Positions 25,635-38,944 of a DNA stretch of 64,000 nt are shown here, one piece after another. The notes under the pieces were generated by a model that did not search any database, was not told where the DNA came from, and was given only the letters and a program-made list of their open reading frames with translations. The DNA comes from Ehretia macrophylla. Taxonomy: Eukaryota > Streptophyta > Magnoliopsida > Boraginales > Ehretiaceae. The translations under genes and the position numbers were made by a program. The stretch is from positions 47,667,569 through 47,731,568 of the forward strand of contig CM075766.1 in assembly GCA_037974665.1 (NCBI GenBank), in the 5' to 3' direction. Every line of letters begins with the position of its first letter. Within the stretch, counting starts at the first letter, position 1.

Positions 25635-28365
25635 ATGTGGGCCTTTTTCCCGCTCCTTTTTTGAGATTGCTCTTTTCTTTTCTAATAAGCAACTGCTAAG
25701 TGCTTTGATGTCGGTGCCGCTGAGCCAATTGGAGAGGATTTCGATAATGTTAGTCTAGTCAAGTTTCCTTACCTGGTGGGGTCAAGCATGGGATTCTTCT
25801 CAACAGAGCTGATTCAATCGGGTACTTTTTCCTTAAGTATTTCCTGCCTTCTTGAGCCATTTTGAGTGCTTCTCATTGCTGAGAGGTCTAAGCCCTACCT
25901 ATTTACGTGCGTGGGGTGGCTAACTATCATTCTTTCCCCTGTACTTTACTAAATAACTGGTGCTCGCATACCCTTTCTTGACCTTGCCTTTTAGACCTTG
26001 CTTGCTTTAGTCCTACTATCTTTGGCTCTTGAAATCTTAGACTATCTTAATTACAAAAACAAAAGGTAATAAAGATTCTATTCTTAACTTGTTATGATCT
26101 ATTGAGTAAGTAACTCGTTATGTAATAATAAGTAATATCACAAGAACCAGTAATTGGAATTTCATCCCTGAAACTTCTTTTTTTGGTACAGCTTGAAGAG
26201 ACAGAAGATTAGAGGAGGGCAGATGAGATGACACTCAAAGAACTTATACTCTAAACCCTAGGACTGGTACTTCAATTGGATGGGCTGGACTAAGCAAAGA
26301 GGGAACTTCCATTGCAACTTCCAACGATCAAGTTTCAGTTGATTTTTTTGTTGATCCAAGTGAGAAAACTTACTAAGCCTGCCTCTGCTTTTATTTGTCT
26401 CCCAAGGATAGCTCTTTCGTTTGAGAGCGTTTACACGAGTTCGTTGAAAAGTCATTTTCTATCCTCAAAAGACAGTTCCTCGTCTTTGTCGTTGTATGCT
26501 TAAACATGGTGTTTAGAGGGCCTTATATGGGGGGTGAGTCCAAAGAATGTGTGTTAAGTGCATATAGATATTTATTCGAACATGGGACACCAGCCTTAAA
26601 GAAGGGCCCGGGTTCTTTTTTTTTAATAGAGTTTCAAGGGCTCCTGGTACAAAACCATGACCAATGAAATGGGGTGCCACTACATGTGAGAATTTGTATA
26701 GATTAATCTCTAGACATTGGCTTATGAAAGCTAGCCTGACATCTATCTTTAAGAGCATGCCCCAGGAATAGAGCAAAAAGAAGCTCTTTGTGACTATACT
26801 ATAGAATCTTCCGTTGCCTATGGTCTTTCGACCGCTTCAAAGCGGTCCCCGGGGGGATACGCTTCGCTTTTTCTTTTCCTACAATGAGATGCCCTTGGTA
26901 GTGCCCCATGCTAGTAATGAACCTATTCATAGATGAAATATGCTCCAAGCGATTTCCGATATTGAAGGCTTCCTAGCCGCTACTAAGATGCATTTTGGAG
27001 GACATAGAGAATAAAAATTATAGGACTTGGTGAAGACCAATCCGATAGGGCCAGATCTATCTTATTCTTTATAGGAAAGTCCCCTCAGTGGTAGCATAAA
27101 AGCGGATAACCAAGGTAGGGTAAAAAGACTGGGGATTTGACCCTTAGAAATGATAGGTCGACTGCATGAATGAGTCGAGATGGAAAGCACAACACAATTC
27201 TTAAGCTTAGTAAAGAACCTTTTGTATATGGCCCTATTAGATTCGTTCATAGGAGGTGTAAGGCAGAAGGAATAGTACTCTCTAGGCTTGGATATAGGTC
27301 AACAAGGAAGTTTCGTTTTCGGGCATTTTATGAAGCTAAGAAAAAGATATAAGGAGGCCATGGCCCTAATGGAAAGCTTTCTCTATGCTGATTTTTGGCT
27401 TTCTTAAGCTAAGGCAGGCATGTGCAGTATCAAGCAATCCTAGCCACAGGGGTCGGGCCCCAAGCCTCTGAACTAGCACTACAAAAAAAGCTCTGTAGAT
27501 GGTGAGCCTTGTGTCCAAAGGCATAATGAGAAGTGGCCCTAAGGGTTTTCTAGCTATATCTATTTGAGCCTACCCATCCCTCCTTGTAAGAGGAAAGATT
27601 CCAATAACCATGTCAAAAAGCAATCGCTGAATTAGCTCTTCTAGCTTCTGCCATTGAAGCAATCCCAAGATCTTTCAAAATTTCTTTTGGCATAGTACAC
27701 TGGTATGACCATTTAGCTCATCTTGATAGCCGGGGCTAATCCTCTCGGAGCATGTATCAGAAAGAATTCTAGAAAGTGATAGCGGGGAAAGATGGTTTTT
27801 TGGCTATTCCAATCAGTAAGGAAGTGGGCTCAAATGAAAAGGATGATTTGACTGCTATTGCTATTGATGTGCTAAAGGCTTGGCCTTCGTCTCTGTTCTA
27901 TTATGTGATTGGAACCTTTGTCTAAAGTGGATATCCCCCTCGCTCAACCAGACTTCAATAAGTGCGACCCCTTGGCTACCCCTCTCAGTGCCCGCGAGTT
28001 AAAGGATGAGCGTGTCGCGGGACAATAGAATGGCATCCCCGAAACTATAATTAGCTGCAGACTTCTTGATCACAGCCAGGGTCAGCTCTAGGTTAACAAG
28101 TAGCGTACTTGAGACCAAAGGGAGGCAACTATGCAAGAAAGCCTAGTTTAAAGAGGACTGAAGGTAAAGCGTGGAACATTTTATTATTATATTTTTTTTC
28201 AAAATATTTTATTTCTTTTTCCGGCTATCTCTAGCCCTAGTAGAGGTCAAAGTACGCTATACTATAAGGGCCAGCGTCCAAGGACCTGCCAGACCGATGA
28301 TCTCACTTAAGCACTCGACGTCACAAATAGCAATAAGAAAGGGCAAGCATAGGGTCAACGATCAT
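25635..28365. other. Mitochondrial-like spacer, no recognised gene
   Basis: Contains stretches typical of plant mitochondrial intergenic DNA (for example aaagcggtccccgggggg near 26838). No rRNA, tRNA or conserved mitochondrial exon could be recognised on either strand. A plus-strand frame near 27790-27930 reads KDGFLAIPISKEVGSNEKDD but matches nothing I know. Confidence 0.45.
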
Positions 28366-30554
28366 TGTGAAACCCCAATTTTTATCTTAACCTCGATTTG
28401 CGTGTTTTGCCTCATTTTGCATGCTTTGACCTGCTTTATGTGTTATATGAGTTTGAATGTTCTAAATATGTGATTTATATTCCTAATTCAGGCTATGTGT
28501 GCATTCGTGAAATTTTCATCAAAATCGGCATCGAAAATTTTATCGTTGATTTTCGTGAATAGTATTTTGAATGCACATCCACTAAAATTTTGACACGGGT
28601 ATTTTTAGGGTTTGAAAACCTAGTCCTCTATTATTAATAGACCCATGTTTGATAAAAATTGATTGTGAAATGGAATAGGAATTTAAATAGATTTTATAGG
28701 CGAAAAAGTACGTTTTTAAGCTAAAATAGTGATTTTTGCTCAAAACAATTATTGTGTTGACTTTCATTGACCTAGTATATATTAAATACAAATTATATTT
28801 CATTTTAAATATTTATAAAATGGCACAATTGAAAAATGTATTTAAAAGACATTTGAAAACAAATAAATATAACTTTTCACTTTCTTTTGCAAAAATCGAG
28901 TTTTTACCCGAGCGGGTGTATGAGTATGCATGTGAAATGTTGTCACCTATTCATAAGCTACTAAAGATAGTATTTTTACTTGAGCAAGCAAAATAGTCAA
29001 GAAAAACTACTTAAAAGACTAAAAACATTAATTAAAAGACTAGAAAATCAACTTTGACTTTTGATATTTTTGTTGACTTTGAGTTTGTATCATCAACACA
29101 CATTAAAACAAGCCAAAAACACCCCAAAAACACACACAAAACCGTGAGTTCAAGGAGGATGAGGAATAAGGCATTTTCAAGGCTTTTCAAAGGATTTTTC
29201 TCATAGATTTTGCAATTCAAGTCCAAATCACTTCATTCAAAGCTTGATTTTGCTTGTTGGGCATCCATTCTACATCTTTCTTGCATCAAAACACATCAAA
29301 GGTGAGAGAAAAATTCTAGATCTCAAACGTCATTTTTTATGTTTTTGCATATAATTGAATTTTGAACCGTTAGAATGTTAATTTGATGTTATATTATTGC
29401 TCAGCGCATGCTAAAGATCGTTTATATGTATTCTTATAAGATTTTAACCGTTGTAGCATAAATTTTTATTTTTCGGGTATTAAAATTGAGTTATTAGCTA
29501 TTTGGTGAATATTTTGAGTTGTAGTGGTTGGAATCGATTGCCGTTGATTTGTAAAAGTTTGTTAAATACGGGGTAGTGCCATTGTAATGCCAAAATTTTG
29601 ATTGTGATGTCAGTGTGAAAGTCCAAAAATTTCTGAGAGGGCTAATGTCGTTGATTGAGTGGGTGAGTGATAGAAACTGGTTTGGAGTTGTTTGGATTAG
29701 TAGAATGCAAGTTATGATTATTAGAAGATTAGGTTTCCTTTCTTTAAAATGTTGGTATATGCCTTTAGTTGATCAGGTGGTGTTTGAGTGATTGAATTGT
29801 GAGTTGTTAATGGTTAGACTAGAGTTTGGTTGTGTGTTTAATGCCTGTTGAGTTGGAATTGGTGTATGGGGCTTCATCTGCAAATGAATGGAATCCTTAT
29901 TATGTGTTTACAATTATTGCTATTGTTGCTTTTATAACGATATTGATGTTCATTGTGTGTCTACTGCTCAAAGGAAGATTTCCAAGGAGTATAGTAAATA
30001 CTGTTAGAGATCTATCGAATCCTCACTGGGCTTGTTTTATATAAGCTCACTCTCAATTATTGCATGCATGCAGGTGTTACTGAGCTTGACTATGGGTACG
30101 TGCCTCTTGAAGAGGGAAATGTGCCATATGTGGATGAGTCTTATGCGTAGGAATCATTGCCATGAGATTGTCTTAGTTGTTGTAAAACAATGTGTTGTAT
30201 AACCTATCTTAATATAAAGACATATGTATGTTGATTTAGTAGTCTTCATTTTGATCATGACTAGATTACTAAGTTGGTTATAATCTATTTTGAAATGAAT
30301 GTATGGCCTATGTAACATGTTGGAACGAAGGCGGGTAACTATGAAAGAGTTGATGAAAGAATGTTTAATTTATGAAGTGGTTGTGTTGTATGTTGTTAAT
30401 TTGATTGTGGAGTTGGTTGGTGAATTATGGAGTCTGATGTAAGTTGTTCTTAAGGGTTGGTTTAGAGCCCTAATGTTCATGTTACTGTCGTTATGCTGCC
30501 GAAATTCCGTTACATCCTGACTGATCGTAGGAGGGGTCGAGTTGGGGCGTGACA
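28366..30554 (+). mobile_element. Solo LTR of a second gypsy family (E)
   Basis: 2189 bp, starting TGTGAAACCCCAATTTTT and ending GTTGGGGCGTGACA, flanked by ATCAT (28361-28365) and ATCAC (30555-30559), a 4/5 match. The ending resembles the main Tekay family but most of the LTR differs. It has its own intron-like module: donor AAAG|GTGAGAG at 29301/29302, acceptor GCATGCAG ending at 30073, then a frame beginning GVTELDYG. A related fragment lies at 47577. No internal region is present, so it is probably a solo LTR left by LTR-LTR recombination. Confidence 0.85.
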
Positions 30555-31701
30555 ATCACTCACGTCACGGGCAGCAGATCCAACGAGCTCAACTTCCACT
30601 GAAAAGAGAGGCTAAACCTCCTTTGAAATGGGGGGACGCGAGTCTTTTTCTCTTCTATGTTTATTGTATTTTGGAGATAAAGGCAGGAATGCCAATGACT
30701 TTTCCTTCTTCCTCCTCCCTGAACACGAGGACTGTCCATCCCATGTCTATTCATCGGACTTTGGCACACTCTCTCTCTGGGAAATTGTTGCCAGAATACT
30801 TGGACTTCGGGTTAGAAGGTAGATTGTCCTTTCTCCATTATAGTAGGAGTGGTCAATTGCTCTTCTTTGTGGGCTAGAAGTATCCTCAGGTCATTGAGGA
30901 TGGTCAAAGCAACAGAGTTTTCCAAGGGGAGCAGAGAATTCCACTCCTCGATTAGGAGGTTACAAGTTTTTTTGTGAATAAGCCGTGAATATGAATAGTC
31001 AAGAGTGAGGTTATGAGCTGGCAGAGACTAAAAACCTGGGCACTGGTGACTAGTTGGAGGTGTGCTCATTCCCCGAGAAATGAAAAGGTGAGTGCAATGA
31101 AGGGAATCCAAGTTTCTTGGATTGTGCCGATACGCGAAAAGGGATGTCAATGGGAATCTTCTCAGGAAATAAATATATTTTCCTATTTTCTTTCCAAGTC
31201 CGAATGGGATTGGCTGGCTTTCTCTGTCCTGTTGGTAGGATGCATCGACTACATCTCAACTAAGACTTTCGCCAAGGAGGACCTTTTTTCAAGACTAACT
31301 AACTAAATGTCTGAACTAATGAATGGCAAAAGCAGGGTCTCAGCACAAAAGAAAGGGCGGGCGAAAGCGCCTATGGGACCATTCGACATTCATAGCCTTT
31401 TAATCCTATTCAGATTTTGTGCTACAAAAAAAAAAAAGAATAACCATCAGAGAAGAAATCATCACTAGCCTATTTAGGTGCCGTAGATTGCTTGTCAAAG
31501 TTTTCATAACATAAGGATGACAAGTGTGATTAAGGCTAGCATGTTGTTTTTTGTGGAAAAAATATTCATCAAGTTGGATCTTATCCTCCGCAATGAGGTC
31601 TTGAACAAAATGCCAAATAGCTATTTATTTCTTAGTGCTATGCCCAACATAACGATGGAATTTTCAATATTTTTGGGGGTAGTCTCTGTTTTTCTTTTCT
31701 T
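30555..31701. other. Mitochondrial-like spacer
   Basis: Non-repetitive DNA between solo LTR E and the Rep fossil. Several short overlapping frames on both strands show no family resemblance. No RNA gene is seen. Confidence 0.4.
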
Positions 31702-32061
31702 TCAAGAGTCTTCCGATATTCCAAAGATTTTCTCTCTTTGGAACTCCCCCCACACTAGGGGTTCCTTTTCTTCCTTGGTTATGTAAGCAAGATAGCCTCC
31801 CCACCCCTTCATGAATTTGATGTCCCATTGTCTTCCTTCAAACTCCGGATACAGTTCTCTAATCATTCTCTTAGTGGTGTTTTTAGAGGCATTAATGGTA
31901 TGCGCTACTGCGTGAAAATGAAATCCCTTTTCTCTATGATTCTCTTTTGCTACAACCACCGACGTACACTTAAACGCTCCATAAAATATTTTCCCTACTT
32001 CTTCTTGAGAGACATTTCTGGTTTTTGCGTGACTTAGAGTTATTGCTATAAAAGGTCGCAC
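31702..32061 (-). pseudogene. CRESS-type Rep fossil, HUH endonuclease domain
   Basis: The frame on the minus strand is 119 residues. It has the three signatures of rolling-circle Rep proteins of eukaryotic CRESS DNA viruses and plasmids, in order: motif 1-like FIAITLS near residue 4, the metal-binding HUH motif HFHAVAH near residue 47, and motif 3 YLAYITKEEK with the expected Tyr and Lys near residue 90. The usual C-terminal SF3 helicase part is not visible nearby, so the element is incomplete. It lies in mitochondrial-like DNA between two solo LTRs. It is probably an old endogenous geminivirus-like or mitochondrial-plasmid-like Rep. The exact family needs a profile comparison. Confidence 0.75.
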
Positions 32062-33600
32062 TGTACTTGGTGTAATATTTTTACTGATATTTTGATTAGA
32101 ATTATTATGATTGCTTCAAGGAAGAAAGAAAAGCATTGGGCCATAAATAAAGTGGTTTGACTAACGGGAGAGAAAGAGACATTCATTTGTATTGTCAAAA
32201 CAGATCAACGAAGGCATACCGTGCCACCGGGGGTGACAAGAGTGCGTCGTATTGTATGAAGGAAGGCAAGATTGCTCTACCCATGCCATCTAGTCGAGCC
32301 CGAAGCACTAACCTCAACCCGCACTCAAGAATGCTAATATATAGGAAACACCCATGTTTTTCTTTGTCTATACAGACAGTAGTTATAATCAACTATAAGT
32401 ATGCCGATTTGGCATATCACATAAGCAAAAGAGGTCGGAATTCGTGTAACTCAGGAAATGGGACAAAGCCATTTTGGAATGAAGTAGGACTTCCTTTTGT
32501 TTGACAGAACTTTCTTATGTCTTATGTTAACAAAGTGGGAGCCGAGTGCTTCGTTTGATGGAAGCACGCGTAGAGCTGCAATACCTTCTTCTCTTTCTCT
32601 ATAAACCAAAAACCAATTTGTCGATAGGGAGTATAAGAGTGACGTAAGATCTTCCTTAAAGAGCTAAGAGCCCAATGGGGAAGGGCTAACATATTATGTA
32701 TATAAGCAGCCAAATAAGATTGGATGGAATCTAGCCGGACAAGTAGGCAATGGTTTTGATTTCCTCGATCTATTCTATGCTTTGTAAAGCATCTTTCTTG
32801 CTTGGTTATCAGCCAATGAAGTCATTCTGGGTCCCTGACTCATCTCATTCTGGGCCTTTGGCCTATTTGACATTGGCTCAAATCTGTCTGGGCATCGTCC
32901 CTTCTCTTGATCTACTTCGGTTACAACTCGATAGTAAGTATTTGAGGTCAAGTAAGGGATTGGGTTGAGATGAGGGTCAGAGTCCTGCTATATACGAAGT
33001 ACTTAATAGCTAACGGTCGTATGGCTTCTATCGGTCCGTGCTGAAGTTTTTGAGACTGAGGGCTTGGATCGAGGTCTTGAAAAGTGTGAAACGCAGTAAG
33101 GACATTAATGAAGTATAAGCCTTGGTGAAAGACGAAGGCAGTAAGCGAAGCGAGCTACACCGGTCCTCCGGAGGGGAAGTCGAAACCTGTGTTCAAGTAA
33201 AGGAAATACTAATTCATTAATGAATTTGACAGGCATAATGTCGCTGACAATGTGTTGAATTGGCAGGTTACCTGATGAAGAGGCTGGGAAGGTACCAACT
33301 GCTTACACGGTGTTAAACCAAAATGCTAAAGAAAGTGAAGGAGAAATCATGAATTACGTTTCATGTAATTTAGTACACTATAAGAGAGTTAGAGTACTGC
33401 AGTGGACACAATTCAAAAATCGCCTTAAGGAAAGGGCTTATATAAAATAAAGAGAAATTCAAAACAAGTTATATGCTCGTGACCCACAACAACTAATAGG
33501 GTCAACATTTGATTTTATAACTACTCTTTTTCTTTTTCTCTTTTCAACTACATACTTTCCTGGAATAAGAAAGCCTGAAGGTGAATTAACTACTTTTTGT
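32062..33600. other. Mitochondrial-like spacer
   Basis: Typical plant mitochondrial spacer text, including aagcgaagcgagctacaccg at about 33135 followed by a GC-rich tccggaggggaag stretch. No gene recognised. Confidence 0.45.
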
Positions 33601-33609
33601 TAATTTCTT

Positions 33610-33876
33610 CTAGTCTCCCAAGCGACCGAGTGCTCCAGGAACAATGACCGCTTGTTGCTCCGCCAACAGCACTTGCTGCTCCGCCCACAGCGCTTGCTGC
33701 CTCTCCTCCAAACCCTCTATGCGCTCTCTAGTAGCACGAATGCGCCCTTCTTTCCTTGCAAGATCCATTGTTCTAACACTTCTCAAAATGAAGTTTAGCA
33801 CTCTATGGTGCTCCTGAATTTCATTTTGCAGTTGTCCCATTTCGACAGCAATTGCAAAAAGCCTGTTTGTAGCCAC
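33610..33876 (-). CDS. Small coiled-coil ORF with nuclear-type TATA box
   Basis: 88 codons, MATNRLFAIAVEMGQ... to ...GALGRLGD. The protein is rich in Glu, Gln, Arg and Leu. Its C-terminal third has heptad-like spacing and a short internal repeat (ALWAEQQ, VLLAEQQ), so a coiled coil is likely. I do not recognise the family. On the minus strand a good TATA box (TATAAATA, 33923-33930) stands 47 bases before the start codon, a spacing that fits a short 5' UTR. It lies between the Rep fossil and solo LTR C, in otherwise organellar-looking DNA. It may be a small nuclear gene, a captured exon or chance. Confidence 0.35.
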   Translation of the reverse strand: MATNRLFAIAVEMGQLQNEIQEHHRVLNFILRSVRTMDLARKEGRIRATRERIEGLEERQQALWAEQQVLLAEQQAVIVPGALGRLGD

Positions 33877-33922
33877 ACGTGCTAGTACTCAAATTATTTG
33901 ATGAAGACACTTATCAAGCCTC

Positions 33923-33930
33923 TATTTATA
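33923..33930 (-). promoter_or_regulatory. TATA box upstream of the 33610-33876 ORF
   Basis: Minus strand CTATAAATAG, a canonical plant TATA context, 47 bases before the ATG at 33876. Function is inferred from motif and distance only. Confidence 0.4.
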
Positions 33931-34059
33931 GAGTTGGAAAGGAATCTTGACATGCGTCACGAATTAGATGGTAGGCACAATTCTTACTAGTTCTCTACAC
34001 TGCTTTTCTGTAGTTGAATACTCTCATGCCTCTTTAGTGAAAAACTGGCTGGCTCTAGC

Positions 34060-36318
34060 TGTAATACCCGAGTCGGAATGTGAAATTTTCTTGTTTATTA
34101 TTCTGAAAATTATATTTTCTTAGATTCTTTGAGATTTAATTGTTACTTCTTTGCTGTCACAACGTGCATTGCATATCGGGAGCGATAGCTAGAGAGTGAT
34201 TTCTAGTCCTCACCAAATAGTGAAACTAGTATTTAGGTGACTTAAATTTTATATTTTAATTGTTGTTAGCTATAATTAATTTTTCCTTAGTTAATATGGC
34301 TTTAAAATTCACAAAATAGGCTAAATTGACAATTCTAAGTTAGTTGACCAAGTTGCCTTGACTTTTGACCAACTTATCACCTTAATTAAGCTAAAACAAT
34401 GCAAAAAAAAAGAAGCTGAAACAGCCAAGAGCAAGCCGAGAGGTTAAGGAGGAAAAAAAAACATTTCAAATCTTCACGTGAGCTCGTGCAGGGTTGTTAC
34501 CGAGCCATCCAGCGTTGTTTTCCTAGCGACTAGGAGTACCTAAGGTGAGGGAAGCACGTTATTTGCGCATTTAAATGTCAAGTATGTTAACTTTGTGATT
34601 TTTAGATTTTATCCGTAGATTATTGTTTTGATCATTTTGAAGCTTGTAGAATGTTCCTTGACAATTGTAGAACATGTATTTATAGCTTTTTAACATTTTC
34701 TGCGGTTAAATGTTGAGATTACAATTTAAATTGGTTGTTGAATAGTAGTTTATGAATAGTAAACCCTTGAAACGATGAAGTTGCGCTGTTATGCTTTCTG
34801 TTGATGTAAAAATGTGCTAGGTATGCTAGAATGCCTAAATGCATGGTTTGTTTAGGCTGCGTAATGGAAAAATCGAGAAAAACGCCTTGGTGAAAGTCGG
34901 GGTCGTTTAGGTCGACTTTAGCATTTTCTCGTTTTGCATGTTGGCATTGTTTCGGGAGGCCATGGAAGAACTTTTGGTGTGATTATGGCATTGGTTGGGT
35001 GTTTGGTTGGTATAGTTGTAGTTCAAACGAGCAAAAGGAAAAATCGGGGCTTTGCGTGAATTCTAGGGTTAAGTAGGGTTTCGAGGTCTTTAGACGTGCC
35101 TTATGGTGACCTAGGAGGATTGGTAAAGTCGGTTTCCAAAACTCATGCCTCGTTTGGAAATGGTAGCATTTTGATAGTTGGGGCCGATTTGTGATTTTAT
35201 TTGTTTTCTTGATATTATGCCTATAGAATGTTTAAATATAGCTTGATATGCTTGTTTAAGTTGATTTTGATTGGAATGGTTATCAACTGTTGCTATTGCG
35301 TGCAAGAGTAGCCTACTTTGTTATTCTCCCACGTGAGGATTTATTGCTCGATTGTTGCATTGTATATTGTATTGCATTCATAGAGTCAGGGCGGTGTGAT
35401 GGGCCTCTCTGGGTAGCCTCGGGTTGCCAGTGTTGGTTGCCCTAGCTCCGTGTCCTATTCCCTTTCTCACTTGGGTTGCCTCCCAGGGAGATTTGGGTCG
35501 TAGATTGATGGATACTTCCGGGGTATTCCAAACTGGTGTTATAAGGTGGTTTGGGCCGGCGCGTCGTCATCGAATTCGTGATTGAAAGTTGCTCATGAAA
35601 AGAGTACTGTATCCTTTGAATGAGCGTTTATAGTTTTAATGCTTGTCTTGCTTTATTGATGGCTTTGTTGTATCTCTATATGATATTTGTATGAATTGCT
35701 TGACTAATTGCATTGCATACTCCTCTCATCTCTGTCCTTCAGACCAATTGCCCTCGCTGAGCAATAGTTTTTGCTCATTCCTTTCTATACTATATTTTTA
35801 CAAGAGTAGTTGAAGCAGACCCTATTGAGGTAATAGAGGAGGAGGAGCAGGTGGAGGTGTTTCCGTGATAGCACTTCTTTGCTTTGCTGATGGTTGGTTG
35901 CCAGACTTTTTGTACGAGCCATGCTTGATGTGTTTAATGCTTGGTTGTCGCTTTATTTTGAGGCTTATAGCCTTGTATGTAGTTCTATTTTGAGACCTTA
36001 ATGGGTTTTATTGTAAAGGTTTAAAGACTGTAAAGTTGTAAAGCTATACTCTTATGACTAGTAAAGAATTGCATACTAATGGTTAAATGTTTAGTGGCAT
36101 ATATATTTTTGTAGTTTGCATGGCATTTTGGTTTGGGAAGTTGGTTAATAAGAGGATGTATGTTTTGAAAGAAAGTCGGATTGTTTTAATTGTTTTTATG
36201 GCTTTCGTAAGTACTATGTTGATTTTAGGATTTTCGGATCATCCGCGGTACAGAGGAGACTCCATCCGTGTGTCGGGTCCGGGCTTGGCCTTTTGCCGGG
36301 TCGGGTCGGGGCGTGACA
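34060..36318 (+). mobile_element. Solo LTR C (Tekay-type main family)
   Basis: 2259 bp, TGTAATACCCGAG to GGGGCGTGACA, flanked by CTAGC (34055-34059) and CTGGC (36319-36323), a 4/5 match. It aligns end to end with the element A LTRs. It has donor AG|GTGAGG at 34544/34545 and the mini-exon frame near 35811. No internal part, so a solo LTR. Confidence 0.9.
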
Positions 36319-36635
36319 CTGGCTACCTTGGGGAACAAACAAAATATCGCCAAATCACATTGTCAGTATGAACAAACAAACTTTGCACAATTAGCTTACG
36401 TAGAAAATATTCCATATTTTATGCCAATGGACTTGTGATATCCATGTACTGAGTCGTCAAATGAGCCATGTTAAGAAAGCCCAAGTTTATACGCATTGGC
36501 CCAAAGGGTGTCCCAAGAAGGCCTGAATGAAAGACCCAAGCTTATATGATGAACCATCAAAGAAAGTCCTACAAATGAATACTTGGGCCTGTCAAGCTTG
36601 CTTTCCTCGATGAAAGACCACAAAAGGGCCAAAGC
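36319..36635. other. Short unique spacer between LTR C and element D
   Basis: 317 bp without recognisable gene or repeat. It continues, across element D, into 46157. Confidence 0.5.
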
Positions 36636-38933
36636 TGTCATGCCCGGACCCAACCCCGCAAAAGGCCAAGCCCGGACCCAACACACGGACAGAGTCTCCT
36701 CTGTACCGTGGACGATCCGAAACCCTACATTCAACATAATACTTTCGAAAGCCATAATAAACATTTGAATCAAGACAACTTCCTTTTAGAAAATATACAT
36801 CTTCTCATTAACAACTTTGCAAACCAAAAATGTTATGCATACTACACAAGTGTTCATGCCACTAAACAGTTAAACCATTAGTATGCAATTCTTTACTAGT
36901 CATAAGAGTATATCTTTACAACTTCACATTCTTTCAACTTTACAACATAAGACCATGGAGGCCTCAAAATAGAAACTACATACAAGGCTACAAGCCTCAA
37001 AATGAAGCATCAACCAAGCATTAAACACATCAAGCATGGCCCGCACAAAAGTCTGGCAACCAACCACTAGCTAAGCAAAGAAGTGCTATCAAGGAAACAC
37101 CTCCACTTGCTCCTCCTCCTCAATTACCTCAATAGGGTCCGCTTCAAATACTCCTGTAAAAATATGGTATAGAAAGGAATGAGCAAAACTATTGCTCAGC
37201 GAGGGTTATTGGTCTCAAGGACGGAGATGAGAGGAGAATGCAATGCAAATAGTCAAGCAATTCATTCAATTATCATATAGAGATACAAACAAAGCCAACA
37301 ATAAACAAGACAAGCATTAAAACTATAAACACTCATTCAAAGGATACGATTCACTTTCCACGAGTAACTTTCAATCACGAATTCAATGACGACGCGCCGG
37401 CCCAAACCACCTTATAACTTCAGTTGGAATACCCCGAAAGTATCCATCAATTCTACTACCCAAATCTCCCTGTGAGGCAACCCATGCGAGAAAGGGAATA
37501 GGACACAGAGCTAGGGCAACCAACACTGGCAATCCGAGGCTACCCAGAGAGGCCCATCACACTGCCCCTGACTCTATGAATGCAGTACAATATACAATAC
37601 AATAATCAAGCAATCAAGCAATAGAGCCACAAGTGGGAAAATAACAAAGTAGGTTACTCTCGCACGCAATAGCAACAATTGATAAACAATTCAATCAGAA
37701 TCAATTCTAACAAGCATATCAAGCAACATTAAGCATTCTATATGCATAACATTAAGAAAACAAACAAAATCACAAAATCACCCTGACTTTCCAAACGCTA
37801 CTTCTTTCAAACGAGCCACGAGTTTTGGAAACCAACTTCACCAATCCTCCTAGGTCACCATAAGGCACGTCTAAAGACCCCAAAACCCTACTTTACCCTA
37901 GAATTCACTTAAAGCCCCGATTTTCTCTTTGCTCGTTTGAACTACAACTACCCTATCCAAACACCCAACCAACACCATAACCACACCAAAAGTGCTTCCA
38001 TGGCCTCTTGAGACAATGCCATCATGCAAAACGAGAAAACGCTAAACTCGACCTAAACGACCCCGACTTTCACCAATGCATTTTTCTCATTTTTTTTCAT
38101 TACACAATCCAAACAAATCATGTATTTAGGCATTCTAGCATATCTAGCATCTTTTCACATCAACATAACGCATAACAGAGCAACTTCATCGAATCAAGGT
38201 TTTACTATTCACTTTTACTATTCAATTGACATTTTAAATTACAATAGCTATATTTAACCGTAGAAAATGTGAAAAAGCTATAAATACATGTTCTACAATT
38301 GACAAATAACATTCTTTAAGCATTAAAATGATTAAAACAACAAACTACAGATAAAACCCAAAAATCATAAAGTTGATATACATGATATTCAAATGTGCAA
38401 ATAACATGCTTCCCTCACCTTAGACACTCCTAGTCGCTAGGAAAACCACGCTGGATCCCCCGGTAACAACCCCGCACAAGCTCACACGAAGATTGGAAGT
38501 TTGGAAGTTGAAAATGTTTTTTTTTTTTGCTTTCCTCTTGGTTTCGGCCTGCTCAACTATTTTTTTCAGCTTGTTTTTTTTTATTTTGCAATGTTTTAGC
38601 TTATAAAAGATGACAAGCCTTTGGTCAAATGGTCAAGCTTTGTCAACTAACTTAAGAATTGGTCAAATAGGCCTATTTTATATATTTTAAAGCTAAAATA
38701 CCCAACACCAAATTAATTCTAGTTAACAACAAGTAAAATATTAAATTTAAGGCACCAAAATACTAGTTTCACTATTTTTTGAGGACTAGAAAACACCCTC
38801 TAACTATCGCTCTCGAAATGCAATGCACTTTGCGACAATAAAGAAGCAACAATTTGATTTCAAAGAACTTAAGAAAATATAATTTTCAGAATAATAAACA
38901 AGAAAATTTCACATCCCGGGCTCGGGTATTACA
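36636..38933 (-). repeat. 3' LTR of element D
   Basis: 2298 bp, ending (plus strand) ggctcgggtattaca beside the polypurine tract. Contains the mini-exon near 37160 and the reverse TATA motif near 38277. Confidence 0.92.
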
Positions 38934-38944
38934 CCTTCTCCCCC

